Origin: Bordetella parapertussis
Lineage (GTDB): Bacteria; Pseudomonadota; Gammaproteobacteria; Burkholderiales; Burkholderiaceae_C
Reading direction: 5' to 3'
Assembly: GCA_945878355.1 (NCBI GenBank)
Contig: CAMCTC010000117.1
Location: 1 to 14,485 of the forward strand
DNA: 14,485 nt
This document shows, piece after piece, positions 7,339 to 14,485 of the stretch. Every line of letters begins with the position of its first letter. The stretch's first letter is position 1. A model generated the notes under the pieces. The model was not told where the DNA came from. It saw only the letters and a program-made list of their open reading frames with translations, and ran no database searches. The translations under genes and the position numbers were made by a program.

Positions 7339-8016
7339 CTAGCGGTAGACCCCATCCCAAGCGCCGGGCAGCACGGTCGCGCTGAGGCCATCGGCACTGG
7401 CGGTGGGCCGGTTCAAGGTGAACAAGCTCTCGGGCGAGATCACCGCGTAGTCCATGTAGCCCAGCCTGGCCAGCGGGCGCATCGCGCCGGTCTGGACAAT
7501 GCCGTCGGCGATGAAGCGCTCGTCGATGTAGATCGCCAGCACTTCGCCGATCACCATCGTGCAGCCGTCGCCCGGCGTGCCGTCGGCCCCGATCGGGGCG
7601 GGCAGGGAGATGGTTTTCCAGACCTTGCATTCGAAAGCGGCTGGCGCTTGCGCGACCCAGGGCGGCTTGACGCAGATCGACGCGGCCGGCGTCAGGCCGG
7701 CGAGCGCGAACTCGTCGACGCCGTGGGCCACTGGCGCCGAGCTCAGGTTCATCGCCTCGTGCAAGTCCCAGTTGGCAATCGAGCAGGTGAACTCGCCGTT
7801 GTCCTCGATGTTGCGCAGCGAGTCCTTGCGGCCGACCGACGAGAACATCACCATCGGGGGTCGGTCGCTGACGGCGTTGAAGAAGCTGTACGGCGCCAGG
7901 TTGGGCACGCCGTCGCGGCTGAGGGTGCCGATCCAGCCGATCGGGCGCGGCACAGCCAAGGCCTTGAAGGGGTCGAATTTCATGCCGGGCGCGCGGCTGC
8001 TGGTCTTGTAGTGCAT
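7339..8016 (-). CDS. Flavin reductase family protein (FMN-binding split barrel)
   Basis: A 225-aa protein of the flavin reductase-like/DIM6-NTAB family, which binds FMN and typically supplies reduced flavin to a partner or acts as an NAD(P)H-dependent oxidoreductase. Signature stretches are RPIGWIGTLSRDG (24-36), NLAPYSFFNAVSDRPPMVMFS (39-59, FMN phosphate side), KDSLRNIEDNGEFTCSI and a C-terminal ARLGYMDYAVI. The frame extends upstream to 8085, but ATG at 8016 places the first barrel strand at the usual distance. It is the first gene of a probable minus-strand unit, 86 nt before the monooxygenase. EthA-type enzymes reduce their own FAD, so this reductase need not serve that neighbour. The partner is unknown. 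Confidence 0.85.
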   Translation of the reverse strand: MHYKTSSRAPGMKFDPFKALAVPRPIGWIGTLSRDGVPNLAPYSFFNAVSDRPPMVMFSSVGRKDSLRNIEDNGEFTCSIANWDLHEAMNLSSAPVAHGVDEFALAGLTPAASICVKPPWVAQAPAAFECKVWKTISLPAPIGADGTPGDGCTMVIGEVLAIYIDERFIADGIVQTGAMRPLARLGYMDYAVISPESLFTLNRPTASADGLSATVLPGAWDGVYR

Positions 8017-8159
8017 GCGGGTCTCAATGCGTTGTGGTTGGCCTGCAGTATCGCGCGGCCCGAGAGGATGCGTGCGGACAGGCATCCACGGCGAGCGGCG
8101 CGGCGACTCGGCACGCAGGCTGATCGAGCCCTGGGTCGGCGCTTCAAACAGGTCGCCGC
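8017..8159. promoter_or_regulatory. Divergent intergenic region
   Basis: These 143 bp separate the minus-strand flavin reductase start from the plus-strand binding-protein start, so promoters for both must lie here or in the coding ends. A weak -10-like GATACT occurs on the minus strand near 8068-8073. I could not find a convincing -35/-10 pair or an obvious operator palindrome for either direction. Confidence 0.3.
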
Positions 8160-9200
8160 ATGGCTGCCGGACAATCGCCGCTCACGATGCACCAGCCGCC
8201 CATGCTCAGTCCTCCGATACTTCGGCCTTGCCTGCTGTCGCGCCGATTTGCGCTGTGCACGCTGGCCACCGCAGCCCTGCCTGCCATCGCTCAGGCATTT
8301 CCGCAGCGACCGATCACGCTGACAGTGCCTTTCGGCCCGGGCGGCATCGCCGACTTGACGGCACGCGCGGTGGCGCAAGCCATGTCGGTCAGCTTGGGTC
8401 AGGCCGTCGTCGTCGACAACCGGCCCAGCGCCGGCAGCATCGTCGCCAGCCAGGCTGTGGCCAACTCGGCGGCCGACGGCCACAACCTGCTGCTGATGAG
8501 CAACGGCCACGCGATCGCGACCGGCTTGTTCCGCAAGCTGCCTTTCGACGCCCAGCGCGACTTCGCGCCGGTCTGCCTGCTCGCTAGATTCGATCTGGCG
8601 CTGTTTGTGGCCGCGGGATCGCGCCTGAAGACCCTGGCTCAGTTGCTCGACCACGCCAAGTCGCAGCCCGGCAAGCTGACGCTTGGCTGCGTGTCGGTTG
8701 GCAGCACCCAGCACTTGGCGTCGGAGTGGTTCAAGCAACTCGCAGGCATCGACGCTTTGGTCGTTCCCTACAAAGGCACGCCGGCGCTGCTCGGCGCGCT
8801 GCGCGGTGGCGAGATCGACGCTGCTTTCGAGATCCTCGGGCCCTGGTTGCCTCAACTCAGCGCCGGGGTGTTGCGGGCGCTTGCCGTGACCTCGGCGCAG
8901 CGCTTTGCCGACCTGCCTGAGCTGCCGACCGTGATCGAGTCTGGCGGGCCGGCGCTGCAGCGCTTCGACCTGAGCTCGTGGAACGCGCTGGCCGCACCGG
9001 CTCGAACGCCGCCCGATGTGCTGGCCCGGCTCAACGCGGCGGCCAACCAGGCGCTGGTCCAGCCGGCGGTTCAGCAGCAACTGCGCGCGCTCGGCGTGCG
9101 GCCGCAAGGCGGCAGCGCAGAGGAGCTGCGCCGCACGCTGGCCGCCGAGACCTTGCATTGGGCCGAGGTGCTGCGCGCGGCGAAGATCGCGCCGCTGTGA
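8160..9200 (+). CDS. Tripartite tricarboxylate transporter substrate-binding protein (Bug/TctC)
   Basis: A 346-aa periplasmic solute receptor of the Bug family, which is greatly expanded in Burkholderiales. A signal peptide is clear: Arg-Arg before a hydrophobic core and cleavage likely after AIAQA (residue 46). The mature protein opens with FPQRPITLTVPFGPGGIADLTAR, holding the family's PGG-x2-D ligand loop (Asp65), and later VPYKGTPALLGALRGGEIDAAFE, the conserved second-lobe stretch. Starts at 8187 or 8202 would give a more usual n-region, and only a weak AGG precedes 8160, so the start is uncertain. No TctA or TctB permease gene is nearby; the ligand is unknown. Nearness to the protocatechuate operon suggests an aromatic or carboxylate ligand, but the two are separated by about 300 bp and a repeat. 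Confidence 0.88.
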   Translation: MAAGQSPLTMHQPPMLSPPILRPCLLSRRFALCTLATAALPAIAQAFPQRPITLTVPFGPGGIADLTARAVAQAMSVSLGQAVVVDNRPSAGSIVASQAVANSAADGHNLLLMSNGHAIATGLFRKLPFDAQRDFAPVCLLARFDLALFVAAGSRLKTLAQLLDHAKSQPGKLTLGCVSVGSTQHLASEWFKQLAGIDALVVPYKGTPALLGALRGGEIDAAFEILGPWLPQLSAGVLRALAVTSAQRFADLPELPTVIESGGPALQRFDLSSWNALAAPARTPPDVLARLNAAANQALVQPAVQQQLRALGVRPQGGSAEELRRTLAAETLHWAEVLRAAKIAPL

Positions 9201-9324
9201 GCCGCCGACAGGCCGGTAGCGCCGTCGCAAACGGCTTGACCGATCAGCCAGGTTGCGGACCCGATATGAAATGCTGTGCCGGCGTAGCAGCCATCGCCAG
9301 GCAGGCCCAGATTGATAGACTCTC

Positions 9325-9352
9325 AAGCAAATGTGGCTTTGCCACTTTGCTT
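9325..9352. terminator. Bulged hairpin, possible terminator
   Basis: AAGCAAATGTGGC (9325-9337) pairs with GCCACTTTGCTT (9341-9352): 12 base pairs with a single bulged T and a TTT loop. It lies 124 nt past the binding-protein stop and runs directly into repeat copy 2, so it may be part of a larger repeat unit rather than a dedicated terminator. Confidence 0.4.
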
Positions 9353-9393
9353 GATCCCCACGGGGGGCGGCCGGCTTCGGCCGGCCTTGGGGC
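9351..9393. repeat. GC-rich palindromic intergenic repeat, copy 2
   Basis: Identical to positions 1-43 at 42 of 43 bases. The single difference (T at 9376) turns the loop into TTCG, giving a perfect 7-bp GC stem, GGCCGGC (9369-9375) and GCCGGCC (9380-9386), closed by a C-UUCG-G tetraloop, one of the most stable RNA loops. A further hairpin follows at once: GGCGCT (9391-9396) with AGCGCC (9401-9406). Both copies sit outside genes, in opposite orientation relative to the gene that precedes them. Confidence 0.75.
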
Positions 9394-9505
9394 GCTCAGG
9401 AGCGCCAGAATTTGCGCATCTCCATACGGACTTCGGCAGATTGCCCATGCGAAACTGTTGCCCTGCCCTTCGTTCTGACCCGGACCGCCGTGACGGTTTG
9501 AAGCC

Positions 9506-10195
9506 ATGAGCGACCGCATCAGCGGCATCTCGTCGATGGCAACGCGCAGCATGCTGGCCGAATTGGCCAGCGACTACCGGCAACGACATGGCGTCGAAGT
9601 GAGTTTCGAGTCCGTCGGCGGCGTCGATGCCGCCCGCCGGGTGCTGGACGGCGAGGCATTCGACCTGGTCGTGTTGGCATCCGATGCGATCGACAAGCTG
9701 ATCGCAGCCGGCCGCGTCAACGCCCACAGCAAGGTCGACCTGGTGCACTCAGGGGTCGCCGTCGCGGTGCCCGCCGGAGCGCCGCAGCCCGACATCGGCA
9801 GCGAGGCGGCGGTTCGCCAAGCCGTGCTCTATGCCCGTACCGTTGCTTACTCCACCGGGCCCAGCGGTGTGCAGTTGCTCAAACTGTTCGAGCGCTGGGG
9901 CATCGTCCAGACCTTGGGCCAGCGCCTGGTCCAGGCGCCGCCGGGCGTGCCGGTCGGCTCGCTGGTGGCGCGCGGCGAGATCTCGCTCGGCTTCCAGCAA
10001 CTCAGCGAATTGATCAACGTCGACGGCATCCGCGTGGTCGGCCCGCTGCCGCCGGCGATACAGATCGACACGGTCTTCTCGGCTGCGGTCTGCAGCACCT
10101 GCCGCCAACCCAAGGCCTTGCGCGTGCTGCTTGAATTCCTGGGTTCTCCGCTGGCCGACGAAGCCAAGCGCAGGCACGGCATGGTGCCGGGCTGA
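9506..10195 (+). CDS. ModA-like substrate-binding domain protein, cytosolic
   Basis: A 229-aa protein resembling the periplasmic-binding-protein type 2 fold of molybdate-binding ModA: VEVSFESVGGVDAARRVLDG (30-49), FDLVVLASDAIDKLIAAGRV (52-71), a central SGVAVAVPAGAP (82-93) and YSTGPSGVQLLKLFERWGI in lobe 2. No signal peptide or lipobox is present; the N-terminus is polar (MSDRISGISSMATRS), so it should stay in the cytosol and is unlikely to be a transport receptor. The frame ends 44 nt before ligJ on the same strand, so it is probably the first gene of the protocatechuate operon. Homologues beside ligJ/pmdE-type genes are familiar from other Burkholderiales, but I know no proven function. 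A ligand-sensing or accessory role is inference. Confidence 0.75.
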   Translation: MSDRISGISSMATRSMLAELASDYRQRHGVEVSFESVGGVDAARRVLDGEAFDLVVLASDAIDKLIAAGRVNAHSKVDLVHSGVAVAVPAGAPQPDIGSEAAVRQAVLYARTVAYSTGPSGVQLLKLFERWGIVQTLGQRLVQAPPGVPVGSLVARGEISLGFQQLSELINVDGIRVVGPLPPAIQIDTVFSAAVCSTCRQPKALRVLLEFLGSPLADEAKRRHGMVPG

Positions 10196-10239
10196 CAGTT
10201 CCTGCACCGCCATCATTGAAAACACTGGAGAGACCCAAG

Positions 10240-11268
10240 ATGATCATCGATTGCCACGGCCACTACACCACCGCACCCAAATCTCTCGAGACCTGGCGCA
10301 ACCGGCAGATTGCCGGCATTCAGGATCCGTCGTTGATGCCCAAGGTGAGCGACCTGAAGATCAGCGACGATGAGTTGCGCGAATCCATCGCGTCAAACCA
10401 GCTGCGGCTGATGAAAGAGCGGGGCAGCGACCTGACAATCTTCAGCCCGCGCGCCAGCTTCATGGCCCACCACATCGGCGACTTCCAGATCTCTAGCACC
10501 TGGGCTGCAATCTGCAACGAGCTGTGCTTTCGGGTGGCGCAACTCTTCCCCGACCACTTCATCCCGGCGGCGATGCTGCCGCAGTCGCCAGGCGTGGACC
10601 CGGCGACCTCGATCCCTGAACTCGTCAAGTGCGTCGAGCAATTCGGCAACGTCGGCATCAACCTCAACCCCGACCCCTCAGGCGGCCACTGGACCTCGCC
10701 ACCGCTGAGCGACCGGTTCTGGTATCCGGTTTACGAGAAGATGGTCGAGTACGACATCCCGGCGATGGTTCATGTGTCAACCAGTTGCAACGACTGCTTC
10801 CACACCACCGGCGCGCATTACCTGAACGCCGACACGACGGCCTTCATGCAGTGCCTGACCAGCGACCTGTTCACCGACTTTCCGACGCTGCGCTTCGTCA
10901 TCCCGCACGGTGGTGGCGCGGTGCCTTACCACTGGGGTCGCTTCCGCGGCTTGGCGCAGGAGTTGAAAAAGCCGCTGCTGACCGAGCACCTGCTCAACAA
11001 CATCTTTTTCGACACCTGCGTCTACCACCAGCCTGGCATTGACCTGCTGACCAAAGTGATCCCGGTAAAGAACATCTTGTTCGCCAGCGAGATGATCGGC
11101 GCGGTGCGAGGCATCGACCCCGAGACAGGGCATTACTTCGACGACACCAAGCGCTACATCGAGGCCTCGACGATCGTCGTCGGCGACGATCGCCATGCGA
11201 TCTACGAAGGCAATGCGCGCCGCGTGTACCCGCGGCTCGACGCCGCGCTCAAAGCCAAAGGATGCTGA
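10240..11268 (+). CDS. ligJ: 4-oxalomesaconate hydratase (LigJ/PmdE)
   Basis: Hydrates 4-oxalomesaconate to 4-carboxy-4-hydroxy-2-oxoadipate, the penultimate step of the protocatechuate 4,5-cleavage pathway. The 342 residues form an amidohydrolase-type barrel. His6 and His8 (DCHGHY), His178 (AMVHVS), His223 (IPHGGG) and Glu284 (FASEMIG) fall at the positions I recall for the zinc ligands and catalytic residues of the Sphingobium enzyme. An upstream TTG at 10216 would add eight residues, but the ATG at 10240 has GGAG 9 nt before it and lets the protein begin directly with the first metal-binding strand. The next gene, ligK, starts 1 nt after its stop, and its ribosome binding site lies inside the end of this gene. 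Confidence 0.93.
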   Translation: MIIDCHGHYTTAPKSLETWRNRQIAGIQDPSLMPKVSDLKISDDELRESIASNQLRLMKERGSDLTIFSPRASFMAHHIGDFQISSTWAAICNELCFRVAQLFPDHFIPAAMLPQSPGVDPATSIPELVKCVEQFGNVGINLNPDPSGGHWTSPPLSDRFWYPVYEKMVEYDIPAMVHVSTSCNDCFHTTGAHYLNADTTAFMQCLTSDLFTDFPTLRFVIPHGGGAVPYHWGRFRGLAQELKKPLLTEHLLNNIFFDTCVYHQPGIDLLTKVIPVKNILFASEMIGAVRGIDPETGHYFDDTKRYIEASTIVVGDDRHAIYEGNARRVYPRLDAALKAKGC

Positions 11269-11269
11269 G

Positions 11270-11965
11270 ATGAGCCTGCCGTTGAACCAACTGGGCATCG
11301 TCAAGCGCAACATCGTGCGCGCTGACCGCGCTGCGGTCGACAAACTCTCACGCTTCAGTGTCGCAACGATCCACGAGGCGATGGGCCGGGTCGGCCTGAT
11401 GAAGCCTTACATGAAAGGCATCTACACCGGCGCCCAGGTCTGCGGCACGGCCGTGACGGTGCTGCTGCAGCCCGGCGACAACTGGATGATGCATGTGGCG
11501 GCCGAGCAGGTGCAGACCGGCGACGTGGTGGTCGCGGCCTGTACCAGCGACAACGAGGACGGCTTCTTCGGCGACCTGCTGGCGACCTCGTTCCGCGCCC
11601 GCGGCGCGCTCGGCCTGATCATCGACGGGGGGGTACGCGACGTCAAAGACCTGACCGAGATGGCTTTCCCCGTTTTCAGCCGGGCGGTCAACGCCAAGGG
11701 CACGGTCAAGGGGACGCTGGGGTCGGTCAACATCGCCGTGGTCTGCGCTGGCGAGCTGGTCAACCCAGGCGACGTGGTGATCGCAGACGCCGACGGCGTG
11801 GTCGTGGTGCCGGCGGCGATCGCTCAGCAGGTTGCCGATGCGGCCGAGGCGCGCGAGGCCAACGAGACCGACAAGCGCGCCAAGCTCGCGGCCGGCACGC
11901 TGGGGCTGGACATGTACAAGATGCGCGAGGCACTGGCCAAAGCCGGGCTGCGCTACATCGATTGA
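11270..11965 (+). CDS. ligK: 4-carboxy-4-hydroxy-2-oxoadipate aldolase (LigK/PmdF)
   Basis: Class II, divalent-metal-dependent aldolase that cleaves 4-carboxy-4-hydroxy-2-oxoadipate to pyruvate and oxaloacetate, ending the pathway in central metabolism. The 231 residues belong to the RraA-like HMG/CHA aldolase family. The catalytic D-x20-R-D signature is intact: Asp102 (GDLLA), then Arg123-Asp124 (DGGVRD). Other family blocks are [10 protein letters not shown] (33-42) and [16 protein letters not shown] (166-181). RraA homologues share the fold, but the aldolase signature and the place right after ligJ decide the call. AAAGGA (11257-11262) is 7 nt before the ATG. After its stop comes the oxidoreductase remnant rather than ligI directly. 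Confidence 0.93.
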   Translation: MSLPLNQLGIVKRNIVRADRAAVDKLSRFSVATIHEAMGRVGLMKPYMKGIYTGAQVCGTAVTVLLQPGDNWMMHVAAEQVQTGDVVVAACTSDNEDGFFGDLLATSFRARGALGLIIDGGVRDVKDLTEMAFPVFSRAVNAKGTVKGTLGSVNIAVVCAGELVNPGDVVIADADGVVVVPAAIAQQVADAAEAREANETDKRAKLAAGTLGLDMYKMREALAKAGLRYID

Positions 11966-11969
11966 CGCG

Positions 11970-12074
11970 ATGAACCCTGATCCTCTGCATTGGCGCGGGG
12001 GTCTGATCGGCTACGGCGAGGTCGGCCGCATCCTGGCCCTGGCCGTGACCCTGGCCGGCAACAAGGATCGATGA
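11970..12074 (+). pseudogene. Remnant of an NAD(P)-dependent oxidoreductase gene
   Basis: A 34-codon frame starting 4 nt after ligK. Its first part reads GLIGYGEVGRILA, a Rossmann G-x-G-x2-G start typical of 6-phosphogluconate/3-hydroxyisobutyrate dehydrogenase-like proteins, and then it stops (TGA 12072-12074) after LAGNKDR, where a functional protein would continue for about 250-300 residues. From memory, related pmd clusters carry a full NAD(P)-dependent oxidoreductase of this type between ligK and ligI. The best reading is an internal deletion that kept the start codon and nucleotide-binding loop. CTGGCC occurs three times around the probable junction (12033-12058) and could have guided it. 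It might still serve as a coupling mini-ORF, since its stop overlaps an in-frame ATG of ligI. Confidence 0.55.
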
Positions 12075-12076
12075 GC

Positions 12077-12991
12077 ATGAATTTCGACAAAACCCCAGGC
12101 TGGCTCGACTGGTACGCCGACCCGAGCAAGCCGCTCTTCCAGGTGCCTGCTGGCAGCGTGGACGCGCACTGCCATGTGTTTGGCCCAGGCGCCGAATTCC
12201 CGTACGCGCCTGAGCGCAAGTACACGCCTTGCGATGCGTCCAAGACCCAGCTCTACGCCTTGCGCGACCACCTTGGGTTCGCCCGCAACGTCGTGGTGCA
12301 GGCCACCTGCCACGGCGCAGACAACCGGGCGATGGTCGATGCGCTGGTCCACAGCGGCGGCAAAGCACGCGGCGTGGCGACCGTCAAGCGCAGCATCAGC
12401 GACGCCGAGTTGCAGGCATTGCACCAGGCCGGCGTTCGCGGCGTTCGCTTCAACTTCGTCAAGCGCCTGGTCGATTTCACGCCCAAGGACGAGCTGATGG
12501 AGATCGCGGCTCGCATCCAGCAACTGGGCTGGCATGTGGTGATCTACTTCGAGGCCGTCGACCTGCCCGAGCTGTGGGATTTCTTCACCCAGTTGCCGAC
12601 GACGGTCGTGGTCGACCACATGGGCCGGCCCGACGTCAGCTTGGGCGTCGATGGACCGCAGTTCGCACTGTTCGAGCGCTTCATGCGAGAGCATTCAAAC
12701 GTCTGGAGCAAGGTCAGCTGCCCCGAGCGGCTGTCGCTCACCGGGCCCAAGGCCTTGAACGGTGAGCAGCATGCCTACCAGGACGTGATCCCGTTCGCGC
12801 GCCGCATCGTCGAGCAGTTTCCAGACCGCGTGCTCTGGGGCACCGACTGGCCGCACCCCAACCTGAAAGACCACATGCCGGACGACGGTCTGCTGGTCGA
12901 CTTCATCCCGCACATTGCCACCACTGCCGAACTGCAGCGCAAGCTGCTGGTCGACAACCCGATGCGGCTGTACTGGCCCGAGGAGGCCTGA
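12077..12991 (+). CDS. ligI: 2-pyrone-4,6-dicarboxylate lactonase (LigI/PmdD)
   Basis: Hydrolyses 2-pyrone-4,6-dicarboxylate to 4-oxalomesaconate in the protocatechuate 4,5-cleavage pathway. Amidohydrolase superfamily barrel of 304 residues. His31 and His33 (DAHCHVFGPG), Tyr157 (VIYFEAVD), His181 (VVDHMGRPD) and Asp257 (LWGTDWPHPN) match the active-site set known for Sphingobium LigI, which works without a metal. Two ATGs compete, 12071 and 12077. AAGGA at 12063-12067 is 9 nt from the second and only 3 nt from the first, and the second gives the reference His31/His33 numbering, so 12077 is chosen. The stop is followed by a 69-bp palindromic element before ligA's ribosome binding site. Confidence 0.93.
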   Translation: MNFDKTPGWLDWYADPSKPLFQVPAGSVDAHCHVFGPGAEFPYAPERKYTPCDASKTQLYALRDHLGFARNVVVQATCHGADNRAMVDALVHSGGKARGVATVKRSISDAELQALHQAGVRGVRFNFVKRLVDFTPKDELMEIAARIQQLGWHVVIYFEAVDLPELWDFFTQLPTTVVVDHMGRPDVSLGVDGPQFALFERFMREHSNVWSKVSCPERLSLTGPKALNGEQHAYQDVIPFARRIVEQFPDRVLWGTDWPHPNLKDHMPDDGLLVDFIPHIATTAELQRKLLVDNPMRLYWPEEA

Positions 12992-13060
12992 TGTTCCCCC
13001 ACGCTCACATTCGTTCACTGACCCCCGAGGGGGCGCAGGCTTCCTTTGAGGCGGCTCGAC
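12992..13060. repeat. Palindromic element between ligI and ligA
   Basis: A 69-bp insert in an otherwise tightly packed operon. It carries CCCCC (12996-13000), a CCCCC-GA-GGGGG palindrome (13022-13033) and a GCTTCC/GAGGCGGC tail of the kind found in short interspersed elements of Comamonadaceae. It is flanked by near-identical sequences: AGGAGGCCTGA at 12981-12991 and AGGAGGCATGA at 13061-13071 (10 of 11 identical). A 26-codon frame (ATG 12991 to TGA 13071) reads through the whole element without a stop. Confidence 0.5.
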
Positions 13061-13066
13061 AGGAGG
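13061..13066 (+). promoter_or_regulatory. Ribosome binding site of ligA
   Basis: AGGAGG is a full-consensus Shine-Dalgarno sequence. It lies 1 nt before the ATG at 13068 and 7 nt before the ATG at 13074, so the second ATG is the likely start. Confidence 0.7.
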
Positions 13067-13073
13067 CATGACC

Positions 13074-14485
<1,412 letters not shown>

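Larger units (their letters stand above)
9201..9505. other. Gene-free stretch with hairpins
   Basis: About 300 bp without a gene between the Bug-type binding protein and the ModA-like gene. The first 120 bp show nothing I recognise. From 9325 to 9406 come three consecutive hairpins, including the palindromic repeat copy 2. The last 100 bp should hold the promoter of the downstream operon, but no clear -35/-10 pair was found. Confidence 0.5.

Noticed and set aside
7258..8322. Plus-strand open frame (354 codons) opposite the flavin reductase
   Set aside because: Arg/Ala/Gly-rich without motifs and spans the divergent intergenic region; the minus-strand reductase explains the coding signal.
9236..9268. 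TTGACC...GATATG as a promoter for the downstream operon
   Set aside because: The spacer would be about 21 bp and the site lies before strong hairpins, so it is not a credible sigma-70 promoter.
7980..9326. Long minus-strand open frame (448 codons) opposite the Bug-type protein
   Set aside because: Composition is Arg/Gln/Ala/Gly-rich with no domain, and it lies antisense to a well-recognised gene with a signal peptide; typical of high-GC antisense frames.
9506..10195. True molybdate transport receptor (modA)
   Set aside because: No signal peptide, no modB/modC nearby, and linkage is to aromatic catabolism.
11270..11965. RraA ribonuclease regulator
   Set aside because: The D-x20-R-D aldolase signature and the position between ligJ and ligI favour LigK.

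Overview
The window reads as a GC-rich Burkholderiales chromosome, most likely Comamonadaceae or a Rubrivivax/Leptothrix-type relative. The evidence is the uniformly high GC at third codon positions, the Burkholderiales-style housekeeping and transporter proteins, the GC-rich intergenic palindromes, and above all a protocatechuate 4,5-cleavage (lig/pmd) operon ordered as in Comamonas testosteroni. The assignment rests on remembered family resemblance; no search was run. No tRNA, rRNA, CRISPR array, transposase or phage gene was seen.

Region 1 (1-2100, minus strand) is a compact three-gene unit: an MFS transporter, a 45-aa single-TM protein that starts 2 nt after the MFS stop, and a class I SAM-dependent methyltransferase. 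A GC-rich palindromic repeat follows the last gene. Region 2 (2112-4659, plus strand) holds parE (topoisomerase IV subunit B) overlapped by a GNAT acetyltransferase. A GC hairpin separates it from the convergent genes of region 3.

Region 3 (4720-8016, minus strand) is a probable operon transcribed as flavin reductase, EthA-like Baeyer-Villiger monooxygenase, and a short 'core' methionine synthase (MetE catalytic domain only). A 13-bp tandem repeat runs over the stop codon of the last gene. A divergent gene on the plus strand (8160-9200) encodes a secreted Bug/TctC-type solute-binding protein. It is followed by about 300 bp without a gene that carries a second copy of the palindromic repeat.

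Region 4 (9506 to window end, plus strand) is the protocatechuate meta-cleavage operon: a cytosolic ModA-like binding protein, ligJ/pmdE, ligK/pmdF, a 34-codon remnant of an NAD(P)-dependent oxidoreductase, ligI/pmdD, ligA/pmdA, ligB/pmdB and the 5' end of ligC/pmdC. LigAB opens protocatechuate to 4-carboxy-2-hydroxymuconate semialdehyde, LigC oxidises this to 2-pyrone-4,6-dicarboxylate, LigI hydrolyses the lactone to 4-oxalomesaconate, LigJ hydrates it, and LigK cleaves the product to pyruvate and oxaloacetate. The tautomerase (LigU/PmdU), the regulator and an inner-membrane transporter for the pathway are not in the window. Genes are tightly coupled (overlapping stops and starts, or 1 nt apart), except where the oxidoreductase remnant and a palindromic element interrupt the array.
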